From NCBI RefSeq assembly GCF_019710575.1, contig NZ_JAHWFK010000019.1, forward strand, positions 124,001 through 188,000: DNA of 64,000 bases, in the 5' to 3' direction. A program made the position numbers and the translations under genes. The notes beneath the pieces are model-generated. The model had not been told where the DNA came from and did not search any database. It saw only the letters and a program-made list of their open reading frames with translations. Below, one piece after another: positions 23,454-30,891 of the stretch (position 1 is its first letter; every line of letters starts with the position of its first letter). Origin of the DNA: Paractinoplanes polyasparticus (GTDB lineage Bacteria; Actinomycetota; Actinomycetes; Mycobacteriales; Micromonosporaceae).

Positions 23454-24716
23454 ATGTCGCTCCCCCACTGGGAGGAGACGCCCGCCGACCTCCCCGCCGC
23501 CATCCGCGAGGTCAAGGCGGCGCTCCGCCGGCAGATCGCCGCTTCCGGCCGTACGGTCGAGGAGGTCTTCGCCGTCGTCGAGCGCTCCATCGCCGCCGAG
23601 GTCGCCGAGATCAACGCCGCCCGGTCGCGCGGCGAGACGATCTGGCCCGTCATCTCGTACGACGACATCGAAGCCGGCACCGTCAGCGCCGCCGACGTCG
23701 CGCGACTGCGCAAGCGCGGCTGCCTCGTTGTGCGCGGTCACTTCGAGCGTTCGCAGGCCCTCGGCTGGGATGCCGGCATCGTGCAGTACGTCGAGGACAA
23801 CAACTTCTTCTCCGACTACCGCGGTCCCGGCGACGACTTCTTCGGCAGCGTCGGCTCGAAGCCCGAGATCTACCCGATCTACTGGTCGCGCGCGCAGATG
23901 GAAGCGCGCCAGAGCGACCGCATGGCCCGCGTGCAGACGTTCCTCAACAGCCAGTGGAAGCACACCTCCGAGGGCGTGCAGTGGTTCGACCCGTCGCGTG
24001 ACTCGCTCTATCCCGACCGCATCCGCCGCCGGCCCGAGGGCGCCGACTCCGCCGGCCTGGGAACGCACCTCGACCCCGGCACGCTCGATCTGTGGATGAC
24101 GGAGGCCTATCAACAGGCCTTCCGCCACCTGTTCAACGGCGATGTGGAGAAGTACGACCCGTGGGACGCGGCCTACCGCACCTCCGGCCCGCAGTACCCC
24201 GGCTCGACCATGTGCTCGGCCTTCCGCACCTTCCAGGGCTGGACGGCACTCTCCGACATGGCGCACGACCAGGGCGTCCTGCACACCGTGCCGATCCCCG
24301 GCGCCATGGCGTACCTGATGCTGCGCCCGCTGCTGAGCGACGTGCCCGACGACGAGATGTGCGGCGTGACCGTCAACCAGGTCTTCCCCGCCACCGACAA
24401 GTGGCACGGCCTGCTCCTGGAGGCGCTGGCCGGCATCCCCGACGTCCAGGCCGGCGATTCGGTCTGGTGGCACTGCGACATGATCCACAGCGTTGCCCCG
24501 GTGCAGGACCAGAAGGGCTGGGGCAACGTCATGTACATCCCCGCCGCCCCCTGGTGCCCCCGCAACGAGACCTACGCCGCCACCGTCCGCGAGGCGTTCC
24601 TGTCCGGCTCGAGCCCGTCCGATTTCCCGGCCGAGCACTACGAGCGCGAATGGCCCGACCGTTTCACCGAGGCCGACCTCAACGAAACCGGCCGCCGCGG
24701 CCTCGGCCTGGCCTGA
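23454..24716 (+). CDS. DUF1479 (YbiU-like) putative Fe(II)/2-oxoglutarate-type dioxygenase
   Basis: The 420-residue protein matches the YbiU/DUF1479 family: SRGETIWPVISYDDIEAGTV, RGCLVVRGHFERSQALGWD, WKHTSEGVQWFDPSRDSLYP and YPGSTMCSAFRTFQGWTALS. The double-stranded beta-helix metal triad can be read as the HxD in GTHLDPGTLDLW and a later histidine in WWHCDMIHSVAPV. The substrate is unknown. Divergent from a ROK regulator, so it may act on a sugar or sugar-derived compound. ATG at 23454 with AGAAGGGACC upstream. Confidence 0.87.
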   Translation: MSLPHWEETPADLPAAIREVKAALRRQIAASGRTVEEVFAVVERSIAAEVAEINAARSRGETIWPVISYDDIEAGTVSAADVARLRKRGCLVVRGHFERSQALGWDAGIVQYVEDNNFFSDYRGPGDDFFGSVGSKPEIYPIYWSRAQMEARQSDRMARVQTFLNSQWKHTSEGVQWFDPSRDSLYPDRIRRRPEGADSAGLGTHLDPGTLDLWMTEAYQQAFRHLFNGDVEKYDPWDAAYRTSGPQYPGSTMCSAFRTFQGWTALSDMAHDQGVLHTVPIPGAMAYLMLRPLLSDVPDDEMCGVTVNQVFPATDKWHGLLLEALAGIPDVQAGDSVWWHCDMIHSVAPVQDQKGWGNVMYIPAAPWCPRNETYAATVREAFLSGSSPSDFPAEHYEREWPDRFTEADLNETGRRGLGLA

Positions 24717-25064
24717 CCGCGGCAGCCGACGGCAGCGCGGCAGGGTAGGCGGGTCGGAGTACTCCAAGTCGTCGACGAGAATCAGCCCGCCCCGCACCCG
24801 GGTGCAGACCTCGTCGGCGCACAGCCTGGACACCCAGCTTCAGCCTCGCCCGACCGCAACGCTCAATCCGGACGCCACAACCTCAGCCCCACCTGACCAC
24901 AACGCGGTCGCCGCAGCCTTTTGGCCGCGGTGACCGCGCGTCGCTGTCCAGGCGAACGCGCCGAACGTCGAAGCGCCGGCACATGACACTCGGCTCCGTC
25001 GGCGCGGCTGGCTCGCGTCGTTAATCCGGTGCCCGGAGACCGGGGCGGTCAGTATTCTCGGGCG
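24717..25064. other. Intergenic stretch of 348 bases, no gene supported
   Basis: I see no convincing gene. On the minus strand at 24747-24833 a short frame reads SRLCADEVCTRVRGGLILVD followed by DLEYSDPP, which resembles the end of a methyltransferase-type domain, but it is closed by a stop just upstream and has no continuation; it may be a gene remnant or chance. A TATTCT box at about 25053 belongs to the following gene. Confidence 0.5.
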
Positions 25065-25541
25065 ATGATCAGCGCTCGGCGGGCCACGGTGGACGACGCG
25101 GACGAGTTGGTACGGCTGCGAGGCGTGCTCTTCGGCATCGCCGACGACTCGGACGAGCACGGCTGGCGCGATACCGCCCGGCGCATCCTGTTGAGACGGC
25201 TGGCCGAGCCGGAGCCGTCCATGGCCGGCTTCGTCGTGGACCAGCCGGGCGCAAACGGGCGGCTCGCGGCCTGCGCCGTCGGCATCCTCGAGGAGCGGCT
25301 CGGCGGTCCACGCAATCCCCAAGGACGGGTCGGCTACATGTTCAATGTCGCCACCGACCCCGGCCACCGGCGCCGAGGCTATGCGCGGGCGTGCACGGCA
25401 GCGCTGATCGAGTGGTTCCAGAATCAGGGCGCCGGCCTGGTCGACCTTCGAGCCAGCGAGGATGGCCTACCGCTGTACGCCTCGCAGGGCTTCGTCCGCA
25501 CCGCCGACCCCGCGATGCGGCTCACCCTGCCCCGGGCCTGA
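25065..25541 (+). CDS. GNAT-family N-acetyltransferase
   Basis: The 158-residue protein has an N-terminal ISARRATVDDADELVRLR strand-helix and the acetyl-CoA site FNVATDPGHRRRGYARACTA, ending with LPLYASQGFVRT. The acceptor is unknown. The ATG at 25065 is about 7 bases after a TATTCT -10-like box, suggesting a leaderless mRNA. It stands alone between two long intergenic stretches. Confidence 0.83.
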   Translation: MISARRATVDDADELVRLRGVLFGIADDSDEHGWRDTARRILLRRLAEPEPSMAGFVVDQPGANGRLAACAVGILEERLGGPRNPQGRVGYMFNVATDPGHRRRGYARACTAALIEWFQNQGAGLVDLRASEDGLPLYASQGFVRTADPAMRLTLPRA

Positions 25542-25915
25542 CACTCCCGGCGCCGCCGCCACCATCGATCGCTTCGGCCAGCCCTCGCCGACCGGACCAC
25601 GCAATCCCTCCACAGACTCTCGTGGGCGCACCATTTGGCACCGATCGGAGCACTCACGCAGTCAGCTCAACGAACGAGGTTGTCAGCATCGGCCCGGAAC
25701 CGATCGGTACGGTCAGGGCCACCAGCCCGGCGAACCATCGTCGTCAGCAACGTCAGTCTGTCACGACCGTCGGCACAACCCACGGCACGAGCAGCAGGCG
25801 GACAACGCGATCAGGCTGAGGTCGTGACCGAAACCGCTCGAAGCAGCCAGCAGCCGGCTCAACAAGGCCTCGTGGCCAGAACCGCACAAAGCAGCCAGCC
25901 CGGCAAGCCTCGCGG
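25542..25915. other. Intergenic stretch of 374 bases with a degenerate tandem repeat
   Basis: No gene is supported; base composition is less G+C-skewed by codon position than in neighbouring genes. The only structure seen is an imperfect tandem duplication: a 19-base segment at 25832-25850 (AACCGCTCGAAGCAGCCAG) recurs at 25880-25898 with two differences, a 48-base period. Confidence 0.5.
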
Positions 25916-26710
25916 TCAGGCGATCAGCTTCAGCAAGGCCGCATGGGTGTCACTGTCGGCGGCGGCTATGAGGCCTTGTGTTCCGCTGTGCACGGGTGAG
26001 CCGTCGAGAGCGGTCACGACGCAGCCCGCGGCCTGACACAGCGCTATGCCGGCGGCGAAGTGGACGCTGTCGCCCAGGTGCCCGTCGGTGATGTAGGCGG
26101 CCCGGCGACCGGCGGCGACCCACGCGACGGCCAGGGTGCTGGAGATGACACGCGGGCGGAACCGACCGGTGAACCCGTCGTCGAGCAACAACCGGGCCGC
26201 GCGGAACGCGGGCGCGTTCGGGAACGGCGGGTCGAGATTGAGGTCGACCAGGTTCGACGAGGCATCCGGCGCGAGCGGCTCGTCGCGCCCGCCGGTGCGG
26301 CCCCACGCGCGGTCGCCATCTGTCCAGAACACCTCGCCCGCGAACGGATCAGCGGACGCGGCCGCCACCGTGCGCCCGCCGCCGCGAAGGGCGACGTTGA
26401 CCGAGACCAGCATCGTGCGCGCCGCGTAGTTCAGCGTGCCGCACAACGGATCCACGAGCCACTCGCGCTGCGGACCGACGCCATCGGACGAGCCTTCGCT
26501 GCGCCCGCCCTCCTCCCCGACGACGACGTCCCCGGGCCGAGCCTCCCGCAGGATTTCCAGAATCGCCTTCTCGGCTTCCACGTCGGCCTCGGTGGCGAAG
26601 TCCCCCGGCGCCTTGTCGAAACGCGCGAGATCGGTGCCGTATCGGTCGAGCACAACCGCAGCGCCCGCTTCGGCCGCTGCGACGGCCAGTTCCCCGTCAG
26701 TGTTCAGCAC
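25916..26710 (-). CDS. Inositol monophosphatase-family protein with altered metal motif
   Basis: The 264-residue protein has the IMPase/FBPase fold signatures: FATEADVEAEKAI, VVGEEGG (metal-binding Glu region, about 65-68), EWLVDPLCGTLNYA and near the end GDSVHFAAGIALCQAAGCVV. The canonical metal motif is DPxDGT; here it reads DPLCGT, so the second aspartate is Cys90. The late metal aspartate is retained in HLGDSVH. Activity on inositol phosphate is therefore uncertain, although such variants recur in actinobacteria. ATG at 26710; a 12-base palindrome lies just upstream. Confidence 0.8.
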   Translation of the reverse strand: MLNTDGELAVAAAEAGAAVVLDRYGTDLARFDKAPGDFATEADVEAEKAILEILREARPGDVVVGEEGGRSEGSSDGVGPQREWLVDPLCGTLNYAARTMLVSVNVALRGGGRTVAAASADPFAGEVFWTDGDRAWGRTGGRDEPLAPDASSNLVDLNLDPPFPNAPAFRAARLLLDDGFTGRFRPRVISSTLAVAWVAAGRRAAYITDGHLGDSVHFAAGIALCQAAGCVVTALDGSPVHSGTQGLIAAADSDTHAALLKLIA

Positions 26711-26715
26711 CGCCC

Positions 26716-26727
26716 GATCTTAAGATC
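26716..26727. promoter_or_regulatory. Palindrome upstream of the IMPase-like gene
   Basis: GATCTTAAGATC is a perfect 12-base palindrome 5 bases before the start codon of the minus-strand IMPase-like gene, in an A/T-richer patch. Possible operator overlapping the initiation region; regulator unknown. Confidence 0.35.
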
Positions 26728-26822
26728 TTCGCTCTTGAGCGGAACCACTCACTCACGTCGCCGTGGTGGGGTGAGCGTTCCGGGCGCGCCAGCGCCCTGC
26801 TCGCCCCGCCGCGGCCCTCGGC

Positions 26823-26924
26823 GTGAGCGACGATTCGCACCACCCGCCCCGCTACGACATCCGGCTCTTCGAAGTGGGCCCGCCGGGACGCCGGGATCTG
26901 CCGCAGGGTATGGATTCACCATGA
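26823..26924 (+). CDS. Possible 33-residue ORF coupled to the sugar acetyltransferase
   Basis: A GTG-initiated frame encodes MSDDSHHPPRYDIRLFEVGP and 13 further residues; its TGA overlaps the next gene's ATG. The tight junction would allow translational coupling for a gene that otherwise has a weak ribosome-binding site. No family is recognised and there is no clear ribosome-binding site, so it may be spurious. Confidence 0.25.
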   Translation: MSDDSHHPPRYDIRLFEVGPPGRRDLPQGMDSP

Positions 26925-27520
26925 ACCTCGACGAGCAGCGGGCGCACATCCTGACCGGTGCGATGTATGACGATCTGACAATCGAGCTGGTTGCGGCCCG
27001 GCAGCGAACCGTCCTGCTCACCGGCGAGTACAACGACAGCTTCGGACAGCCGCCGGCCGCGCGCGAGGCGATCCTGCATCGGCTGTTACGAAACGTGGGC
27101 GCCGGCTGTCACTTCGAGCCGACGTTCCGGTGCGAGTTCGGCTTCAACATCACGGTCGGCGACCGGTTCTACGCGAACTTCGACTGCGTCCTGCTCGACG
27201 GCGGCGGGATCACCATCGGTGACGACGTGCTCTTCGGTCCGCGGGTCGGCATCTACACCAGCAATCACGCCATTGACCCGGTCGAACGCGCCGCCGGCGG
27301 CTGTTACGCGAGACCGGTGGCCATCGGTGACCGCGTCTGGGTGGGAGGCGACGTCACGATCAATCAGGGCGTGACGATCGGTGACGGGTCGATCGTCGGG
27401 TCGGGCAGCGTGGTGACGCGATCGATTCCGGCCGGGGTGATCGCCGCGGGCAATCCGGCGCGAGTGCTCCGTAAGATCACCGAGGCGGACAAGACCGGAT
27501 TCAAGGGGAGCTCGTCGTGA
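26921..27520 (+). CDS. Sugar O-acetyltransferase (maltose/galactoside acetyltransferase type)
   Basis: The 199-residue protein begins with the Mac domain (MNLDEQRAHILTGAMYDDLT) and continues into left-handed beta-helix hexapeptide repeats (FGFNITVGDRFYANFDCVLL). IYTSNHAIDPVERAA includes the catalytic histidine and WVGGDVTINQGVTIGDGSIV follows. It acetylates the 6-hydroxyl of a sugar from acetyl-CoA; the physiological sugar is unknown. ATG at 26921. Its TGA overlaps the GTG of the LLM gene, so they form a unit. Confidence 0.9.
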   Translation: MNLDEQRAHILTGAMYDDLTIELVAARQRTVLLTGEYNDSFGQPPAAREAILHRLLRNVGAGCHFEPTFRCEFGFNITVGDRFYANFDCVLLDGGGITIGDDVLFGPRVGIYTSNHAIDPVERAAGGCYARPVAIGDRVWVGGDVTINQGVTIGDGSIVGSGSVVTRSIPAGVIAAGNPARVLRKITEADKTGFKGSSS

Positions 27521-28512
27521 CGCGTGTCGGTGTGATGTTGCCGCGGGACCTGCCGGTGGATGAGGTGCTCGACTATGCGCGACGCGCCGACGACCTCGGC
27601 TTCGACGAGCTGTGGGTCGTCGAGGATCTGGGCTTCCGCGGCGGCATCGCCCAGGCGGGCGCGGTGCTCGCCGCGACCTCGCGGATCGTGGTGGGCATCG
27701 GGATCCTGCCGGCCGGCGCGCGCAACGCGGCCTTCGCGGCGATGGAGCTGGCCACGCTCGCGCAGCTGTTCCCCGGCCGCTTGATCGCCGGGATCGGCCA
27801 CGGCATGCCCGACTGGATGCGGCAGACCGGCGCGTGGCCGAAGAGCCCGCTCACCCTGCTCGAGGAGTACACGATCGCCGTCCGCACGCTGCTGCGGGGC
27901 GAGCCGGGACCGGCCGCGGGCCGGTACGTGCAGGTGGAGGGCGTGATCATCGGCGAGAAGCCGAGCGTGGCGCCGCCGGTCGTGCTGGGCGTGCGGGGGC
28001 CGAAGTCGATCGCGGTCGCCGGCCGGGTCTCCGACGGCGTGCTGCTGGCCGAGCCGGCGGCGCCGCCCTACGTCGAGGCGTCGATCGGGCACCTGGGCTC
28101 GTCGTCCCTCGAGGTCATCACGTACGACGCCGCGGTGGTCGGCGCCGACGGCCGCGCCGCCCGCGACCTGGTGCGCCCCGGCCTGGCCTGGATCGGCGAG
28201 CCCGACTGGGCCCCCCATCTGGCCCCGATGCCGTTCGCCGACGACCTGGCAGAGCACCGCCGGACGTCAGCGGGCCCGGAGGACTTCGCCGCCACGATGC
28301 CCGACACCTGGGTCGGCGAGTTGTCGCTGGCGGGCACGCCCGATGAGGTACGCGCTCGGATAGCGGCCCGGCACGGCGCCGGAGCGACCAGCGTCGTGAT
28401 GATCCCGGCCGAACCCGACCGTCTGGGCGCACTCGAACGCCTCGCACAGGTCGTGCCGCGACAGCAACCGCGCGGTGTGAGCATGCGGACCGGGGTGCCC
28501 GACCGTCTCTAA
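27517..28512 (+). CDS. LLM-class flavin/F420-dependent oxidoreductase
   Basis: The 331-residue TIM-barrel protein has luciferase-like features: VDEVLDYARRADDLGFDELW, GIGILPAGARNAAFAAMELA, LIAGIGHGMPDWM, PPVVLGVRGPKSIAVAGRVS and SLAGTPDEVRARIAARHGAG. In actinobacteria this type commonly uses coenzyme F420, but FMN cannot be excluded. Starts at GTG 27517 overlapping the acetyltransferase stop, so translation is coupled. The pairing does not reveal the substrate. Confidence 0.88.
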   Translation: MTRVGVMLPRDLPVDEVLDYARRADDLGFDELWVVEDLGFRGGIAQAGAVLAATSRIVVGIGILPAGARNAAFAAMELATLAQLFPGRLIAGIGHGMPDWMRQTGAWPKSPLTLLEEYTIAVRTLLRGEPGPAAGRYVQVEGVIIGEKPSVAPPVVLGVRGPKSIAVAGRVSDGVLLAEPAAPPYVEASIGHLGSSSLEVITYDAAVVGADGRAARDLVRPGLAWIGEPDWAPHLAPMPFADDLAEHRRTSAGPEDFAATMPDTWVGELSLAGTPDEVRARIAARHGAGATSVVMIPAEPDRLGALERLAQVVPRQQPRGVSMRTGVPDRL

Positions 28513-29006
28513 CCGCGGCTGACCTGCTGCATCGCGCTGACGTAGCGATTGGTGGCGTACCGCTGGACCTGCTTCGCCACCGGGCTGCCCAGCCGTACGA
28601 GGAAATTGGCGGGCCGGCTGAAGGCCCGCAGCTGGAAACGCACCTCGCCGTCGTCCTTGAGCACGACGAAGAACGCCTCCTCGCCGCTCTCGGGGTGGCC
28701 GGGCAGCGTGCCGTAGCCGAAGCCCCGCCGGTTCGGCTCGTCGATCGTGTAGACGACGCGGCACGGGATGCTCAGGAACAGCAGTCGCAGCGTCACGTCG
28801 ACACCAGGTGCGGCCGGCCCGGGAGCGTCACGAACGCTCAGACCGGCCGCGCGGTGCATCTGCCAGTGGAAAAGTCCGTCCACAGCCTTCTCGTACGTCG
28901 TACGCCCCTCGCCCAGCCGCACGTCGCGGAAGACATGGTCGTAACCGCCGGGCAGCGGTCCTTCGCGGGTCGCGCCGACCTCGGCGTACGTGAGCGCCTT
29001 CTGCAT
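28509..29006 (-). CDS. DUF1990-family protein
   Basis: The 165-residue protein has the DUF1990 pattern: LTYAEVGATREGPLPGGYDH at the N-terminus, VYTIDEPNRRGFGYGTLPGH and PESGEEAFFVVL in the middle, and FSRPANFLVRLGSPVAKQVQ near the end. It has a START-like lipid/ligand-binding appearance; function unknown. ATG at 29006. It is the last gene of a minus-strand unit with PrsW and a membrane-anchored protein, 17 bases after the PrsW stop, and its stop overlaps the LLM stop. Confidence 0.85.
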   Translation of the reverse strand: MQKALTYAEVGATREGPLPGGYDHVFRDVRLGEGRTTYEKAVDGLFHWQMHRAAGLSVRDAPGPAAPGVDVTLRLLFLSIPCRVVYTIDEPNRRGFGYGTLPGHPESGEEAFFVVLKDDGEVRFQLRAFSRPANFLVRLGSPVAKQVQRYATNRYVSAMQQVSRG

Positions 29007-29023
29007 GGGATGAACGTATCCGG

Positions 29024-30187
29024 TCAGGTTCTGCGCAGGCGGAGCACCTCGGCCCGGGCATGCGCCACCCGAGGTGTCTCCTGCCCGCCCGCGGCCGCGA
29101 TCTCCTGAGCCAGGTCGCCCGCGCTTTCGACGAGGTGACGAGCGCGGTGCCGGCTGTGGACGAGTTTGCCGAAGTGACGACGGTCCTTGTGCAGGCCGCT
29201 CACCGCGTCCAGCAGCGGCGCGTCGATCACGCCGGTCTCGACCTCGGGCGCGAGCAGTTCCCGCATCCAGGCGCGTTCCTTGGCCGAGGCCAGCCGGCGC
29301 ACGACCAGCAGCGTCGCGATCGCGAGCGGCATGAGGATCAGGTAGGGCCCGACCACGACGAGGAAGGTGCTCCAGCCGAACAGGCCGGACGCGTCGTCCC
29401 ACGCGAAGTGCAGACACATCGCAGCCAGGCAGGCCAGGATGCCGCGTCCCACCCGTCGTTCCCCGGGTGCGCGGCCGAGAACCCACATCACACCGGCGCA
29501 GAAGATCGCGCTGAACAGGGCGTGCGACGTGATGCCGACGAACCCGCGAATGGCCAGGATGAACAGCGAGGACTCCAGTTGGCCCACGCCGAAGCTGGAG
29601 GTCGCGTTGTTGTAGGCGTACAGGACGTCCTCGGAGACCTGGAAGCCGAGCCCGATGAACGCGCCGACGATGAAACCGTCGTACGCGCTGCGGATCAGGC
29701 GGGGCGCCAGCGCGATCAGCAGGATGAGCCCGAGGGCCTTGCTCCATTCCTCGTCGATCGGCGCGCTGAGCCCGGCGGCCCACGTGCTCGCGCCGGTCGG
29801 GCCGAGCAGTTTCGTCCAGATCTCGAGCAGGGCGGTGTTCGCCGGCAGAGCGATCCAGAACGTGGCGGCGACCGCACCCCAGACGAAGCCGGTGGCCAGC
29901 AGGCGGCCCGGCTGCGCGGTGTAGCGGTTCTGGCGGCGCAGGAAGATCAGCCACGGGATGAGATAGATCCCGAAGAACACGATGCCGCTGGTGACAGCCA
30001 GGCGGTAGGTGCCCCCGAGGGCCGGCCCGAAATACTTGATCATGCCGAGCGCGCCGGCGCCCACCCCGATGACATAGACCCAGAAGGCCGGGTTGTGCGG
30101 CTGGAAGAACTTGAAAGGGGCGCCCCAGCCGGACTCGTCGATCGCCTCGAGCTGGGCGTTCTTGGCGGTGGAGATGGTGACCGTCAT
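29024..30187 (-). CDS. PrsW-family intramembrane metalloprotease
   Basis: The 387-residue polytopic protein has the PrsW signatures: a glutamate pair in APIDEEWSKALGL, GFQVSEDVLYAYN, GFVGITSHALFSAIF and LHFAWDDASG, which together provide the Glu/His metal site in the membrane. PrsW-type proteases cut membrane-anchored proteins such as anti-sigma factors. The ATG overlaps the stop of the upstream membrane-anchored protein, making that protein a candidate partner or substrate. Confidence 0.88.
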   Translation of the reverse strand: MTVTISTAKNAQLEAIDESGWGAPFKFFQPHNPAFWVYVIGVGAGALGMIKYFGPALGGTYRLAVTSGIVFFGIYLIPWLIFLRRQNRYTAQPGRLLATGFVWGAVAATFWIALPANTALLEIWTKLLGPTGASTWAAGLSAPIDEEWSKALGLILLIALAPRLIRSAYDGFIVGAFIGLGFQVSEDVLYAYNNATSSFGVGQLESSLFILAIRGFVGITSHALFSAIFCAGVMWVLGRAPGERRVGRGILACLAAMCLHFAWDDASGLFGWSTFLVVVGPYLILMPLAIATLLVVRRLASAKERAWMRELLAPEVETGVIDAPLLDAVSGLHKDRRHFGKLVHSRHRARHLVESAGDLAQEIAAAGGQETPRVAHARAEVLRLRRT

Positions 30188-30807
30188 TCGTTCGCCCCCG
30201 AGGTGATGCTGCGCAGGAACGTGTCGACCTCACTGGAGACCTGCTGGAACTCACCGGGTACGGCGGCGACCTCGACCAGCAGGGCCGGCGCCGCCGCCGG
30301 TTCGGTCCGCGACATCTTGAACGCCGCGAGCAACTCGTCGCCGCCGGTGCCGCTCGCACTGCGCACCACACCGACCAGTCCGGACGTCGTGGTGAACGTC
30401 GCCGGCGTGTCGGAGATGTCGGCGTCCGGGTCTTCCGAGCTGATGACCTGGTCGAGGAACTGGGCCGCGGTGCCGTTGAACGCCGCGCCGGTCATCTGAA
30501 TGGTCGTGCCCGCCTTGACCAGCTTCACGTTGTCGTTGGTGGCGCTGACGCCCGTACGATCGCTGACCAGCGCCCCGTCCTCCAACTGCCAGCCGACGGG
30601 CGGCACCGCGGTCGCGCCGTCGCCCAGGTCGAGCACGTCGCCGACCTTCGTCGGGTTGTCCCAGGGCACGATCGCGTTGAGGGCCGGCCAGCCGTAGATG
30701 AGGAGAAGAGCGACCACGAGAACGAACAACGCGGGCTTCATCTGTCGCCGGTCGAGCCCGAACCACCTATGTTCGACGGGCACCCAGCCCGGTATGCCTG
30801 TACTCAT
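30184..30807 (-). CDS. Single-pass membrane-anchored protein of unknown function
   Basis: The 207-residue protein has one transmembrane segment (about residues 25-42, KPALFVLVVALLLIYGWPAL) and a C-terminal extracytoplasmic domain without a recognised family, containing SRTEPAAAPALLVEV and a VSSEVDTFLRSI helix. ATG at 30807 is preceded by CAGGGGG. It precedes prsW in an ATGA overlap. The topology, N-in with one helix, would suit a PrsW substrate, but that is inference from position. Confidence 0.72.
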   Translation of the reverse strand: MSTGIPGWVPVEHRWFGLDRRQMKPALFVLVVALLLIYGWPALNAIVPWDNPTKVGDVLDLGDGATAVPPVGWQLEDGALVSDRTGVSATNDNVKLVKAGTTIQMTGAAFNGTAAQFLDQVISSEDPDADISDTPATFTTTSGLVGVVRSASGTGGDELLAAFKMSRTEPAAAPALLVEVAAVPGEFQQVSSEVDTFLRSITSGANE

Positions 30808-30891
30808 GCGCACCCCCTGGACATCAACCTAGTGCTGACGACCACCGGACGCTCGGATTGACGACGGTGGTGGGAGGGAAGCAACATCCGC

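Noticed and set aside
24747..24833. Minus-strand fragment resembling the end of a methyltransferase
   Set aside because: About 29 codons closed by a stop just upstream, with no continuation in any frame; too short to support a pseudogene call.
25635..26036. Open frame of 133 codons across the 25.5-26.0 kb gap
   Set aside because: Low-complexity Ser/Arg/Gln composition, no ribosome-binding site, and it runs into the opposite-strand IMPase-like gene.
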